Source: Zygaena filipendulae
Lineage: Eukaryota; Arthropoda; Insecta; Lepidoptera; Zygaenidae
Assembly: GCA_907165275.2 (NCBI GenBank)
Contig: OU015659.1
Coordinates: forward strand, 5,002,501-5,066,500
DNA: 64,000 bases
Direction of reading: 5' to 3'
A model generated the notes under the pieces. It worked only from the letters and a program-made list of their open reading frames with translations. It had not been told where the DNA came from and did not search any database. Positions within the stretch are counted from its first letter, which is position 1. Every line of letters starts with the position of its first letter. The translations under genes were made by a program, and so were the position numbers. This document shows, one piece after another, positions 20,691 to 33,895 of this stretch.

Positions 20691-22427
20691 ATGTTAATCC
20701 ACGAAAAATTCTATTACTACAAGATGTCACCGGCTGACAGTGTAGCTCAACACATCTCAAAAGTGGTAACCTTAGCTAAACAACTGAAAGAAAGTGGTGA
20801 AGCCATCAGTGACATGGCAATCATAACAAAAATATTGGGAACTTTCTCTTCCAAATATAGAGCACTGCGACAAGCATGGATGTCATTGGACTCGGAGCAA
20901 TAAACTATCGTGAATCTTACTGCACGTTTATTGGATGAAGAGGCAAGTTTAGCAGGTGAAGAGAAACAAGAGACAGCTCTTCTTGTTTCCAATAAAGGAT
21001 GGAAAAGAAAATCAAAACAAAATAAACAAGTAGCGAGTGAGAGCAATACAAATCAGCAATATAAAGCAAATAAACATAGGTTCGAAATTCGAATGCTATA
21101 ATTGTGGCAAGCGGGGGCATTTCGCTAGAGAATGTCATGCTCCAAGAATATTCAAGACTGGTCTTCCTCAACAAGAAGGTGCAGATAATATGTTAGCTTT
21201 TTATGTGGAAAATAATTCATGTAATGCCGAAGAGAACATTTGGATTCTAGATAGTGGTGCCTCTGCCCATATGATGTTTAGAAAGGATTTTTTTGTTGGA
21301 ACTATTTGAATGTAGCCAGAAATCATTGACATTGGGAAATAAACAATCTGTGAAAATATCTGGCATTGGATAGGGTTGATACAGAGATATGCCAATGAAC
21401 AGTGGGAGATGAGTGAACTGAATGATCGTTCGATCGAACGTTCCAAGTTTAAGAACAAACTTATTCTCTGAAGGGGTGATAATACGAAAATTCTATTCTA
21501 TTCTATTTTAAAGAAAGACACTAGTGCCCTTATTTATAAAAACAAAAAAGTGGTGATGGCTGAAAACATTAAAGAAAATTTATATGAGTTAAACATAAAG
21601 ACAGTAGTTCCAGATACATATAACTTAGTTCAAAATAGTCAAAGTGATATAAAAATGCGACATGAAAGGTTAGGACATATTAATTTAAAACAAATTAAAA
21701 ACATGAGTGCAAAATATAGTGTTGTGAAGGGACTGGAAATGATTGACAACAGACAAAGCAATTTTGTGTGTGAAGCATGTGCATATGGGAAGCAATGCAA
21801 GTTCTCATTTCACAAATCTGAGCGAGGAGAACTACAGCCAGGTGACCTAGTTTATAGCGATGTTTGTGGACCAATGAGCACCTCATCTAAACAAGGTATG
21901 AGATATTTCTTACTTTTCAAGGACGCTGCAATAAGTTACAGGCATGTATATTTTATTAAACACAAAAGTAATGTCATGGAAGCCTGCAAAAAGTACAATG
22001 GTATAATTAAAAACAAATAAAGTTTTTAAAGAGTATTTAGAGAGAGAGAGAGAATAGTTCATGAGCGTACTGCACCATATACGCCAAAAAAAATGGTCGA
22101 GCAGAAAGGGAAAATCGTACCATAGTTGAGAGTGCACATTCAATGTTGTATGCACGAGATGTCCCATTGGAATTGTGGGCAGAAGCTGTACAATGTGCTA
22201 CATATATATTGAATAGAATATCCTCCACCCAGAGTCCAAATATTGACCTTTTGAATTGTGGAATGAGATCAAACCCCAATTAGGACATGTTAAAGTGTTT
22301 GGTAGCATTTTTAAATGGGTATTTTGAAGAGAATATTTTTGTAGAAATACCTGAGAGTTTGCCAATTAAAGGTGACTTTGTGTTAAAATTAAACAAATCA
22401 CTGTATGGTCTAAAACAAGCATGGTGA
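20691..22427 (+). pseudogene. Copia gag-protease-integrase fragment fused to an RT scrap
   Basis: A decayed copia element. Gag reads SPADSVAQHISKVVTLAKQL and IITKILGTFSSKYRALRQAW, then a TAA at 20901. The zinc knuckle is FECYNCGKRGHFAREC near 21090 in a shifted frame. The protease has IWILDSGASAHM at about 21240. An inserted (ATTCT)n tract lies near 21490. From 21550 a 156-codon open frame gives the pre-integrase MRHERLGHINLKQIKNM, CEACAYGKQCKFSF, and the integrase core start LVYSDVCGPMSTSSKQGMRY with the first catalytic Asp. Further frames give YTPKKNGRAERENRTIVESA (catalytic Glu) and AEAVQCATYILNRI. The sequence then jumps to FLNGYFEENIFVEIPESLP and LNKSLYGLKQAW, a piece of copia RT. The region between was deleted. 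The RT is cut at 22427 by an unrelated repeat. Confidence 0.9.
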
Positions 22428-22580
22428 GAGACTCGTGAGTCGTGACGTCATTATTCAGTATAAGCCCCGTACAAACTGCACCGGGTTGTGACGTCACGCG
22501 AAATTTCAACTCAATGTATCGTCGTTATTTTTTGATTACGTAATAAAAGAAAAAATACGTGTCTAATATTTTTTACTAAT
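22428..22580 (+). repeat. Dispersed repeat with GTGACGTCACGCG core
   Basis: The segment holds GTACAAACTGCACCGGGTTG, GTGACGTCACGCGAAATTTC and CGTTATTTTTTGATTACGTA. A second copy lies in the opposite orientation at 33755-33895. No TIR or TSD could be fixed. Its left edge coincides with the end of the copia RT fragment, so it may have inserted there. Confidence 0.55.
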
Positions 22581-23679
22581 TTACACGACGCGACGGACTA
22601 AAAAAAAATTTTGTCAAGTAGCCAATTGATCAACTTCTAGTGTGCCTGCGAATCTCATGACTTAAGGATTGACAGGAATAAAACACTATGAGTTCATGTA
22701 AGTACTAGGTATTGTTCAAAAGTAATTTGATTATGTATAAGTTTATTTGTTATTTTGACACACTCCTAAGTGTTGCGATTTGCGAAGAATGATATGAAAA
22801 TGGTAAATAGAGACACCTATTGATAATCATGTAAACTAAACTGTCAAACTTTCAAGTGTTCATTTTTTTCTAAAATAAAAGTCAGTCGTTACCCCGCAAC
22901 AACGTGTTTTACTTATAAAAACTTTTCAATGATTTCATGCGAATTGTGAAATAGAAAAGTACCTACTTATGAAACGCCACCCAGTACAAAGCTAAAGCTA
23001 TAACAACAAAGTTAATTAGATCCTAGCTGGTAGGTAAGTGCCTACATTGTTTGACTTGCTGAGATTTTGCTGCTATATTCTCTCCCTGTAAATAGGCTAG
23101 GCTCGTCGGTAACGCGTAATGAAGCTTTTCCATGAATATTTATTTATTTTTCACATTTATAGTGAACTGTGTTTGTATAAAGACGAGTTTGCCAACATTC
23201 ACCACATTAACCAATTTGATTGAAAAAACCATTATTAAAAGTATAATACAAATGGAAACATAGAAATTTTATGAAAACTCTTGAGACATTAGCGTATTCT
23301 GTAGTAGATATAAATCAAAGTAGGTACTTACTTTCGGCATTCATGTTAAATGTAGCAGACAAAATTTCGGATATGGTATTAATAAATACGTACCTATACT
23401 AAACTGATTAGAACTAGCTTTTTTCATTCATAACATAAAGAAATATGCTTGTGTTTAAAACTTATTGATGTGATTTAAAAAAGTAAGAACAGAACGCACT
23501 CCAATTAATGTGTTTAACGAAACACAAACTTTAAAAAAGTCAATTGTACAAAAATTTATAAAATAAAATTAATTAAATCAAAATTTATAAGAAAACTGGT
23601 ATTGGGAATTATTCTCAAGGTCCACCACACGTGTCGTTTTGTTTCAGCCGCTATTTTCAAAGCAAAAATGGCAACGTTA
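22581..23679. other. No gene recognised
   Basis: AT-rich DNA with no supported feature. Confidence 0.4.
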
Positions 23680-24259
23680 ACGAACAGGCCTACATAATGA
23701 GATTTCCTCAATTAAAAGCCGAAACATTCGACAGTTGGTTATTGAGGCTGCAACGTTGGAGGAGTGAGGATTAAAAGAAATCACAGAGGTAGATAAACTC
23801 GTAGATATTAATATAACCTCAGATACGAAAGCGGAAAGTTTAATTGTACAGTGTTTGACGAAAAAGCACATAAATCTCGACAAAGAACGCAAAGTGCAAA
23901 AGCATTTGCACTTTTTTTTAAACAAAAAGCACGTTTTAAAGAAAAAATATGTTATCAAAAATCACTGTCGGAAGAAAGCTGTTATACCCGAAGCACAGCG
24001 GTTAATCATGAAGACTAGGTCTCTCTCGAAAAAAAATCTAGGTATCAAAATCTTAAGAGAACTTGAGGTTTCAGGAAAAAGAAAAAAGTACGTAACATGG
24101 TTACATGCTGAACAAATTAGGGGAAACATGGAAAGTTTCCTTCATATAGAAATGTCAGTTATCGGTTCCCAAAAAATCATGTTTGATAGTCGTATCAAAT
24201 TAATAAACGCACCTCTACGGCTATTTTCTAAGTATGCGACAAACCATTTTAAATTTTGA
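23680..24259 (+). pseudogene. Probable copia gag-like remnant
   Basis: The reading starts FPQLKAETFDSWLLRLQRW and, after a stop near 23773, continues KEITEVDKLVDINITSDTKA and SLIVQCLTKKHINLDK. A 134-codon open frame (23855-24259) follows, rich in Lys and Ser. The F.G..F..W...... and I..CL....... spacing suggests a copia gag N-terminal half, but the later part lacks a zinc knuckle and matches no motif I know. The open frame could be chance in AT-rich DNA. Confidence 0.4.
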
Positions 24260-27200
24260 TATGAAAATAAATTGAAAAATCTTTTTTGAATAAATTACAT
24301 AAATTAAACATGTGAAGGTGGTGAACTCGTCTTTATTTATTCATTATATTCGTATTATTACATCAAAGACCATTTTGACAATAAGTACCTACACGATTGA
24401 CCATTTTCGAATTTTGATTGCATTAGCGAAATAAATGAATGAAAAATCTACATAATGTTCATTTGCTTGTCATTCAGAGAATAATAATTTATCAAAGTAA
24501 CGTCAACCGTGGAAAGCGTATTTATTTATTTATATTTTGTTGACAGGAGGAAAACATTATAGGGACAGGTGTGAAGATCGATCCATTACATAGTATGTGA
24601 TTGATGGCCACACAACCTGTGTACCTACACACTACCCTATTTGATTCATGATTGATGAAAGAAACTCCACTCAACCCTCTCGCATGACCGTTCAGCCTTT
24701 CAGCAAATAAATAATTCTTAAAATTTGATCTACTAACCTATATTATTTTACTTAACATGGCTGCAAATTTTTTAAATGTTTTTCCACTAATGAGAAGTAT
24801 ATCAAAGCAAATTTATTTATTTTATTTATTTATTTATTAACCAAAACAAAAAGGAGCATGGTGTTGATACAAAGTTAGGTAGGTACTAATAATTAGGTAA
24901 GTACAAAACTAATTGCTTATTCAAACCTATCTACATTGTATAAAACAATAGTAAGTGTACCTACACCATGATAATTAGCCTTACAATGGCTTAAAATCTA
25001 TAAACATAATCTCGTCAACAAAATAAAAAAAAACAGAAAAGCGTCTTCCAAATTTTTTTTACAATCATATTTGTTAAATAATAAAAAAAGGGTTTCCAAC
25101 TGACGGATTGCGTAACATTAAATTTAAAGAAAAAAACAGATGAATTGAGAAATTTTTATTTTTTAAGTCAGATAAAACAAAGTCGCATAAAATGATTTTG
25201 TTTTACCAACGTAAAAACGAAGGAAAAAAAATTGTATACATACCTACTTATCTTTATGAAATAAAATATATAAAGCCTGTGTTTGCCACAAAGTCCATCT
25301 CTATCGAGCATCGTACCCGGTATCTTTTGTTAACGTTGCGGTCCGCGGACCCGATCGTCGTCGTTGGAATATTTTTCTACCTTTCAGCTTAAAAGTAGGT
25401 AGTGGGTGATTCTTCGTTGTGTTGTCATGTTTATGGGGTCGTTGAAGTAACACGGGCCGGCTTGGTGCTCAGCGCGGCGCGGTGAAGATCTCGAATTAGA
25501 ATTGACTTACATTAGCATCACGCCGCGCGCGCTCCTGCATTATTCAGTGATGTTTAAGCATCGTGTTTTATGAAATGAACAGACGAGTCTGCCCCGTTAA
25601 GGCTCTCCGTAACAGTTAATTAACTTGGAATTCAAGCCGTGACCTGAACTTTTGGGTGGGCGCAACTTTGAGGCCTTTTCAAAGGATTTGTGTAGCAACT
25701 TCAACCAGAGAGACGTCTTCTTTAGATAACTCATTAAAAACAAATTTCGGAAATCCTCCGGCGACTTGTGGGCCCAACTTAGTTATTATCCGCCGAACGC
25801 AAAAGAAAACGAATTATTTTGCAATAACATCTTGAAATATTATGCAGGGCGTCAACACAACTTTTAAGACTACATATTATTATGTATATGAAAGTCGCTT
25901 GTAGCGTCAAAATTTTCGATTTTATACGTTCTACTCGCATTTCGGCTTTAGAATGATTTACACATAAAATAAATACGATACATTATCGAAAAATATTTAC
26001 GTACTGGGTTCCACTATATTACTAGGTTGACAACTATTGCAACATCGATTAAAAGTAGAAGATAATCTTATAAAAAAATAAATGAATAGGTTAGCTAAGT
26101 CTCGTAACATTATTTGGGTAGGTACATGCAGAAGCGGCAGCAGCTTTTGCAAGAAAAAAAAAGCAACAAAAATGTTTCCGAATCACGATAACCCCATTTT
26201 GAATTCTTATTCTCCAGCTTTGGAAAAAACTAAAGGATAAGATACAATAAATATATAATATAAAATTTTATTTTATACTATAAAATTTTCCACCACTGAT
26301 GACAATTGAAAAAATATGTACCAAAAACATCATTCAAATACAATGTTTGGTCAAGTAAATAAAAGAGAATTGGCGAAGAGACACAAACAAGATTTTGTCA
26401 ATTTTTGTGTTTGGATGTTCACGCTAATCACCAAAACTACTGGAATTTTCATGTGATTTGGAAAGATATAATTAATCGTAGTTTTCTGCAACATAAATAC
26501 GACTAACTATTTTTACTTTCATGCAGATATCGTTCAAGGTTGCATTTACTCGTATTCTTGTTAAGAACCGATGACTTTTGTTCATCATAAATTAGTAGCG
26601 CAAACTCAGTGCAAGCCGACCAAAGTCATTCGCAATATTCGGGGCCAGGTGTTGCTAACTATTGGCGTAGAGTGCGAACGGGAACAATTAGCAAGCACAA
26701 ACAACAAGAACAAAGGTATAATGTAGAAGCTAATTACGTTTGCTCGCTCGCTTTCACACAAAATATTGCAACGTACGTGCCCTAGGACACTATGGTCCAA
26801 ATCAAATAAGTTCAAAGGAAAATTGTACAAGAAAAAGGGAAAAAATAGATACCTACTGCAGTACAGCTGCAACGAGTATGTACCATAATAGGTACTCGTA
26901 GTTTTCTCTTTGTTTTGTGAATCGATGATATTTTTAACGTACCTTTTGTGAATACATAGGAAAAAAAATGCAATCACATTTGTAACTTCTCACGTTTTTG
27001 TTTTATTTTAAGTTGGGTTAGTGGTTTTTGGTTTGGTTGTTATTGAAGTGGTAAACTAATTTCTAACTATAAATAGATGGATTTACAATTTGGAGAGATA
27101 TATATTTCAAGTTGTTTTGCATATTTGTGAATCAATAAATAAATAATTAAATATTATATTTTTGAGGTGGAACTTTTTTTGGCACGAGGGAAAAAATTCC

Positions 27201-27654
27201 GTACATTATTAGAAGGAAGAAAAGGAAATTGAATTCGTCACTCTCACCATCCCAACAAGGAACATCGGACACTGAAAAAGTTAAGACTAAGAAAAAACCC
27301 CTTCCTGGTTGAGCACATTGCAGACTATTAAAAGTTCTATGATCATCTTTTAGCGAATCTACCAAAAGATTTTTTTAAGACGGAAGTGATGAAGGGTGTT
27401 TGTTTTTGCTTTTAATCCGCGATAGATAAAGTACACTTATTAGGAACATAATCAGTTTATACAGTTTATAGTTAAGAAAAACATAAATAATTTTGAAAAT
27501 ACAGAACTCTTAAAATCGTCAATTTGGAAGATTAAGAATACGCATTACGCAGAATTAGCAAATTTCTTCCTATTTAATATGGAACGAATTTACACGCGCC
27601 CTTTTTCTGATGAGATTATATGCTAATGCCAGTTGTGTTTTTAACTTAAATATA
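24260..27654. other. Long unassigned stretch, with two GC-richer islands
   Basis: No gene supported. An (ATTT)n tract lies at about 24811-24838. The blocks at 25440-25700 and 26600-26790 are richer in GC, contain CpG-rich runs such as AGCGCGGCGCGGTGAAG, and show no repeat or TE motif. They could be conserved non-coding sequence or old decayed DNA. On the plus strand near 27205-27300 a short frame reads RRKKRKLNSSLSPSQQGTSD, which I do not recognise. Confidence 0.4.
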
Positions 27655-27820
27655 GTAGCTGGTCCCCGCGGTTTCACCCGCGGTAATTTCGGAGATTCCG
27701 CAGAAGTTCCAGGATAAAAGTACTCTATATCCTTTTCCGTACCTCTGACAACGTGTATGCAAAAATTTATGATGACGCCTTGAGCCGTTGAGGCGTTCGC
27801 AGTTATAATAGTAAGGATTG
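27655..27820 (-). repeat. Helitron-like short repeat, inverted
   Basis: On the plus strand it starts TAGCTGGTCCCCGCGGTTTC and ends AGTTATAATAGTAAGGATT, the reverse complement of the family 3' end and 5' start. The stem CCGCGGTTTCACCCGCGG is well preserved. Confidence 0.65.
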
Positions 27821-30800
27821 CGTATTTAATGGCAAACAATATTAATTAATTACATACATATATATAATTATTATTTTTTGCATCAATCGAAAACAATAAA
27901 TTGGATAAAATATCAACAAATTATTACACCAGTTATAACAATAATTGATAGCTTTTACGTTTTACCCAGATTCATAGTTCTATAGAAAAGTCATTTCTTA
28001 AAGTGGCACTGAAACCAACTGTCATAAATCTATATGATTCCTACAGCTGAACTGTTAGGTAAAAATATTCAATGTACAGAATTGCGGATTCTACTCTTTT
28101 ATTAAAGTATAAATTAAAGCTATTTAAAAAAAAATGTACTAATCGAAGAGAACCTCAGATTCTTCACAAAACTGAATTTTATCATTCTCTTTTGTTAAGG
28201 ACGTTTATGCATCAGGGATTGTGTAATTTTTACTAATTAAAGTATAATGATTATGTTAAATTAAACATGCAGAATAGTGTTTTAAAATACACAAATTCGT
28301 TATGTTGGTTCTTAATGTGCTCTTCGGACGGAACTTAACGCTGCCGTGTCGTGAGTCGTGACTCGTGACAAACGACTAAAAAAAGAATTTACAGGTAACA
28401 AAATGAAGGTGCTACTTCACTAATTACTTTATTTTCCTGAATCTTCTTTTCAACGGCTATTTTCTGCTCATTTGATTTTATAAAAGTCTTTTTTACTTGA
28501 ATTTATTAGGAATTTAATAAGCAAGTATCGGATATGATTTACAGTTTGATTGTAAATGATTTATGTTCCTGATGTAGGTATAAGTTACTTCGTTACTACG
28601 TTAGTGAAGGATTGCTTGTTACATGTTAGTTTTGCGAGTTACATGAGCGATATGAACGCAGGTACCTACTGGTATTGTTGAGAATATTTGGACGCAGATA
28701 AGCAATAACGTGTTAACCCACAAAATTAAGTTATTGATACAGAACGATTTATTGAGAGTAAGAGAACGTTTTTCAATTATGTGTTTACCTTAATACATTG
28801 TTTAAATATGTAACAATATGTTGAACAAAAAAAATGTTGACACAAAATGACGCTACAATTGTAAAACACGATTTACTCAAAATTTCTCCAGTATGGGTTA
28901 ACACACTATTGCTTATCTATGTCCATTTGTATTTCGAATGAGGATCGAGTTTATGATTAATAGTTATTATTATTAGGTTAAAATTTTGATTCTCTTGATG
29001 TTCTAGCTGTCGATATACGTATTTAATAACATTGAAATCACATATATGTATTAATGCACATAATGTTTATTTAATCAACGGAGTCGCTGTCTCAATCGCA
29101 AAGACGCATGAAGATGAAGATTCAGCCATAGTAAGGGTTTATGACTTACACGCTGTGATATCATGTACTAGGGGAAATGTATTCTTTTATTGGTTACTCT
29201 AAGTATTTTCATATGTATTTAGATTCTGAACCTATGTGAAATCAAATCAGTAATCAGTATTTAAACGCTTCACTAATGTCCTTCTTTTTCGAAAAATTTT
29301 CAGCTTCTTTTTCTCTTGATAAACCTCAACTCAATTTTTTCATGAAATGAGGACAATTTGCGAGTTCAGCTTTTTCTATTGAAATAGAATCTTACATAAT
29401 TAGGCTGTTTATTTTAGCGCTCTATCACTCATGGAGGATTTTGGTACTATTGAGCATATACGTCAGGTGGCAAGTTCTTTGTTTTTTTTTTATTTTTCTG
29501 ACAGTTTCCAAGACTTCTTTTATATTATCTAATGAAGTTGGCCTTGTTGATTTTCATCTCAAGCATCTCATCTCTCTAAATTATCACTGCTCATTTTGGA
29601 ACATAGAATCATCAGTTCTAAACACCAATAAAGATCCGTTACAACAAGCCAATACTGTTCGAACAATTGTTTCTAGAGAGAGTAATGAAACGTCCTGTTA
29701 ACAAGATTGCCGTTAAATTGGAACTCATAGCGAAGGGTGGAGAAGCGATTACAAAAACTTACTTATATGCATAGTAAAACAACATGATATAGAACTGGAC
29801 CAAGTGAGAACAGTTCCCGCATACCAGATACGAACAAAGAAATAAGTATCCATTTTAAACCAAGAGATGTGAACGTTCTAAAAATACACTTTAGTACTTT
29901 TCCATCTCACAAACGGGATGTATCTATGTAAACCTGCTACTTTGTGTTGAGACGCGTCGCGTATTATTGTGTTACGCAACTGGAAATGAGTTGGTTATTA
30001 CACAGAGCTATATCGTCGGATGCTCTCCCTAACTTTTATACGACGAGTTTCCCATAGACGATGTCTAGTGAGCCAGACTAGAATAACTAATCTCAAGTTT
30101 ACTATTGTTCTTTCCATAGCGATACAGCGAACTGTTAGCGAGAATGTTCGTTTGCTCAAAACAAACTGGTGTTGTTTTGTTCGTGAATGATATAACTAAA
30201 CGTATTCTTTTACGAACTGTAGTGAAATAGTTTATTTTATTTTTAAAGTTTCTTCAATATTGGCTGTTCCCATTTCTTAAAAGTTGTATTTTATAATTAT
30301 ATATTTGGGAAAAATTTAAGCTTGTAAAACGAGAGTTGTCGTGACGATGGCGTTTTACTTTAAAAAAAAAAAATACATGTACAAGTAGAATCTCGATTAT
30401 TCAAACATCGATTATCCGAATATATCACAGCTATAATATATAACTTATTGTTTACACCTATAGTATGTGATCTCAGTAAAGTGCTAACGATAAGATCTAA
30501 ATTATTACACAGAAGCTGATAATAATTTAAATAATATAACTATGGTAGTGATATTGAGTGATAATTTTACTGTAAATCAACGAATTTTCTAAACTTTGAT
30601 CCCAAAAATAGCAAAAATTCTGATAAAAATCCGAAATAAATTATATTTTTTTAATAAAATTATGTATATTTTGGTGTACAGTTACGTATCATTAACTTGC
30701 ACGCTTCATCTACTCTGCCAAAGTCATGGTAAGCCCTCTTATGGGAATAAGAGGCTAAACGGTTCTTTTCATAGAAAAATGTACCGAATCCTTAGGAGTT

Positions 30801-31221
30801 TGGGAAGCAGACGTTTTCGTATGCACACAGAGTGCTATGCTCAATCAGTTCTCAAAAGAACGTAAAGGAGAGACGGATGCCGCCTTGAGATCAAAGGCGG
30901 CGAGCCGGCCGCGATTCGTTACCTCGCGCACTCTATTTAAGCGCACACAACTTACGCGAACCCCTAAAGAAATAAACCTTGCAAATATTATTTACCTACC
31001 TACCTTTAATGTTGACCAAAAGGTATCGATAAATGTGAAAATAGAAACTTCAAAGAGATTTCCTTTGAAAAAATTTTTTAAGCATCGTTCAAGTATCGCT
31101 ATCGATATAGGCAGAAATAAATAATTTTTGAGGTTTTTTTTTCAAGAATCTTGTATTTTTTATACCTATATTAAGAGTGATTTAGGCTCTCATTTAGTAT
31201 TTAGATATAGTTTTACTAATA
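27821..31221. other. Long unassigned stretch
   Basis: No gene supported. A pair of short hairpin-like repeats CGTGAGTCGTGACTCGTGAC lies at about 28350-28370. The interval 30690-30970 is richer in GC with open plus-strand frames (30596-30865, 30837-31124) that show no domain. It may be a decayed gene or conserved non-coding DNA. Confidence 0.35.
30385..30424. repeat. Possible pogo/Tigger-type TIR remnant
   Basis: GTAGAATCTCGATTATTCAA followed by ACATCGATTATCCGAATAT resembles the terminal sequence common in Tigger-like elements (GAACCTCGATTATCCG). No partner end or transposase was found nearby. Confidence 0.3.
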
Positions 31222-31545
31222 ATAGCTGTACCCCGCGGTTTGGCCCGCGTGAGTTTTGGAATTCCCGTAGGAACAATTTTTTCTAAAATAATAATCTAAG
31301 TTACTCCTTATAATATCAGCTATCTGCCAGTGAAAGTTTCGTTAAAATTGGTCCAGCCGTTTCAGAGATTAGCCGAAACAAACAGACAGACAGACAAACA
31401 TTTAAATTTTTTTTTTTTATGTCAGTAAGTAGGTACCTTATAGACTTTCATATGCATTTAGTGAAAGCTGTTAATTTGGAATTACAAACAGACACTTTCA
31501 TTTTATTTATTTGTATAGATTACAGGCATTATAATAATTATTAAA
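31222..31545 (-). repeat. Helitron-like repeat, long subtype, inverted
   Basis: On the plus strand it starts AATAGCTGTACCCCGCGGTT, passes GGTCCAGCCGTTTCAGAGAT and ACAAACAGACAGACAGAC, and ends AATTACAAACAGACACTTTC and ATTTATTTGTATAGATT. It matches the 1573-1857 and 62620-62905 copies in reverse. Confidence 0.6.
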
Positions 31546-33273
31546 ACAACCTTCTTTAAAATGGATACCCACGTTACAGCATTTTCCTCCACTTAAAAGA
31601 TAAGTAGACATTTTGATCAGATGAAAAATTATGTAATGTATAAATTTGCTGTCGTTTATAAAATAGGTGTTAAAATTGTACCCTTTTGATTGGTTGAGAT
31701 TTTTGAGTAATATGTAGCTCCACATATTCTGTGGAGAGATATTTTATGTTAATTGAACCGAGAGCCAAGATAATGCCCGAGTCAGCCATACGATAAAATG
31801 CGATGAAGTTACACAACGCTGCGCTGTTTATGCTAGATTTGCATACGGAGTAATTTGCAGATTAATTTTGATCTTTCGCATACATACTCCCACCAGTTTG
31901 CTCTTTCATTTGTTATGCTACCTACTCAAATAAAGTACGAACAAAAAGCATTTATAAATATATAGCAATAATAACGAATGATGAATCGTACCTTCGTAAA
32001 TAAATAGTTACATTACTAGTATACAAATTTAGCAGAAAACAGTAAAAGAAAATTCTTGGAAAACAATAAAAGAAAATTAAATTATTAAATTATTTTGGTT
32101 TTTTGTATACCGAGTTTCAAAATTAAGAACGAATTCCGAATAATTCACCTCGGTCCAAACTATTGTTAATGAATTAAATATAACGAACTTGTTTGCATAT
32201 TTTGTGTCCAAAGTAAGAACATAATTTTCTATTAATTATCTCTGAAATTATATCTTCAAAAGTAATTATCTCCCGTCATAAACATAATCTTTGTAAACTC
32301 CCTTAGGGGTGTTTTGAAACGCTTTTTAAAGTGTTCTGAAATACCTTTGAAAAGAGTGGCGAGTTGGGACGAACCAAAAGGGTTTTTTTTTAATTAGAAA
32401 GCTTTTTTCTCTCTTGGGCCTTCGAGTATGGACCAACCCATAAATTGTTAATCGTCTTCAATCGCAATATCATAACTGAATACTGGGATTCATAATGGGC
32501 TGTGGGACTCAACAAAACTTGATAGAAATATGAGGTTTAAAATAAGGATAAAAATTTAGGGTCAACTTGAAAACATAAAAAAAAAACATTGAAATAGTTG
32601 GTGAATGTATTTTTTATTTATTTAAAATATTAGTATTTATTTGATTACGTTAATAAAATCATAAATTGAGTTGAGCTAATAATTAATACGGAATTCATTG
32701 ACTGCTAGGTGGTACAAAATCGCCGGGTCAGATATAATAAAATCCCAATTCAATCTAAAACAATTGAAAAGTTAGGTATATTATAATAAAAAGTTTATAA
32801 TTATAATGTGAGTTCAATGATGGGCATACTTGGGACTGAGATGTTATACATATTTTGATTAAATTACCCGTGTCATTAATAAACACAAAGCTGTGTTGAC
32901 CAGCGTACTACTGGGGAGTTGATTTCGCGGTCACATTGTAATTTTTACTGACGTCAGAAAGAGCCACACTTATGGACAGCTTCGACAGCTTTGTCTATGT
33001 GATAATGTTTTTAATCGGCTACCAGCAAGAAATTCATTATATTATGACCTGCAAGCATTTGATAGCGTTTGTAACTCACGCTTGTATGGCGAGTAACAAG
33101 GCGAAAAAAAAAGGGAGAAACCTCGGAAACAGCGTTTAAATTTTTAAAGATATTAACTTTTGCACTTTCACGAGACAGATGAGATGGTTCGTTAAAGAAA
33201 TCGAATAAAAAGCTGATGCAAGAGTATCAAAACGAGTGCATCCAAACACTAGTACAGAATAAAAATAGTACAT
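31546..33273. other. No gene recognised
   Basis: AT-rich DNA with no supported feature. Confidence 0.4.
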
Positions 33274-33372
33274 TGTTATCTTAGGGGTGAAAGTAACTTA
33301 TTTAGTCCCGAGACGGGGTTTGGCCGCCAATAGATCGAGGGAGTAAATAAGTCTTTCTCCCCGAGGATAACA
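33274..33372. repeat. Imperfect ~99-bp foldback
   Basis: The left arm TGTTATCTTAGGGGTGAAAG, then TAACTTATTTAGTCCC, is complementary with a few mismatches to GGGAGTAAATAAGTC, then TTTCTCCCCGAGGATAACA. The loop is GAGACGGGGTTTGGCCGCCAATAGATCGA (33309-33337). No target duplication was identified. It may be a small MITE or a structured RNA, and I cannot distinguish them. Confidence 0.55.
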
Positions 33373-33754
33373 CTGTGCTTTTCATTACGAATGCAAAGGA
33401 AAGTCAAAATAAAAATAGGAATGAGCTAAAGAAAAAATGAGTGAATTTTATTTTAATTAATACCTACTTAAACTTTACGTTATTTCAATTTTACATCGCG
33501 CTGGCTGTATAAAAAGTTGGAACATGGTTCAATAGAAATGTGAAAATAGACCTAGTTTTTTTTAATAATTTGACAGTTGTCAGTTGAAAGCGATTCTCCC
33601 TAGGGCTGAAAAGGGTTACTTTCAACCCGCTTCTCAGGCAACTTCAGACCTACTTTCCGAGTATGAGTAATGAAAAATCCTTTTTTTTTATTAGTGTAGA
33701 CTATTTGACTATTTTTTTTACTCCATCTTGTAGATTAATAAAAAATATTGATCA
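33373..33754. other. No gene recognised
   Basis: No supported feature. Confidence 0.35.
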
Positions 33755-33895
33755 CTTTTTTTTAACGTAATCAAAAAATAACGGCGATAGGTACATTGAG
33801 TTAAAATTTCGCGTGACGTCACTAACCAGTGCAGTTTGTATGGCGGCTTGTAGCGGTAAGTGACGTCACGAGCCCCCACCCTAAACTTTAATACC
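33755..33895 (-). repeat. Dispersed repeat with GTGACGTCACGCG core, inverted
   Basis: Reverse-complement copy of 22428-22580. Shared segments are TTACGTAATCAAAAAATAACG-like sequence, CATTGAGTTAAAATTTCGCG, TGACGTCACTAACCAGTGCA and CAGTTTGTATGG. A second GTGACGTCACGAG occurs at about 33862, matching TCGTGACGTCA at 22440 in the other copy. Confidence 0.55.

Noticed and set aside
22041..22055. (GA)n run
   Set aside because: A short microsatellite within a copia fragment. Not informative.
26606..26977. 123-codon minus-strand frame
   Set aside because: Hydrophobic, low-complexity translation of T-rich DNA with no family signal.
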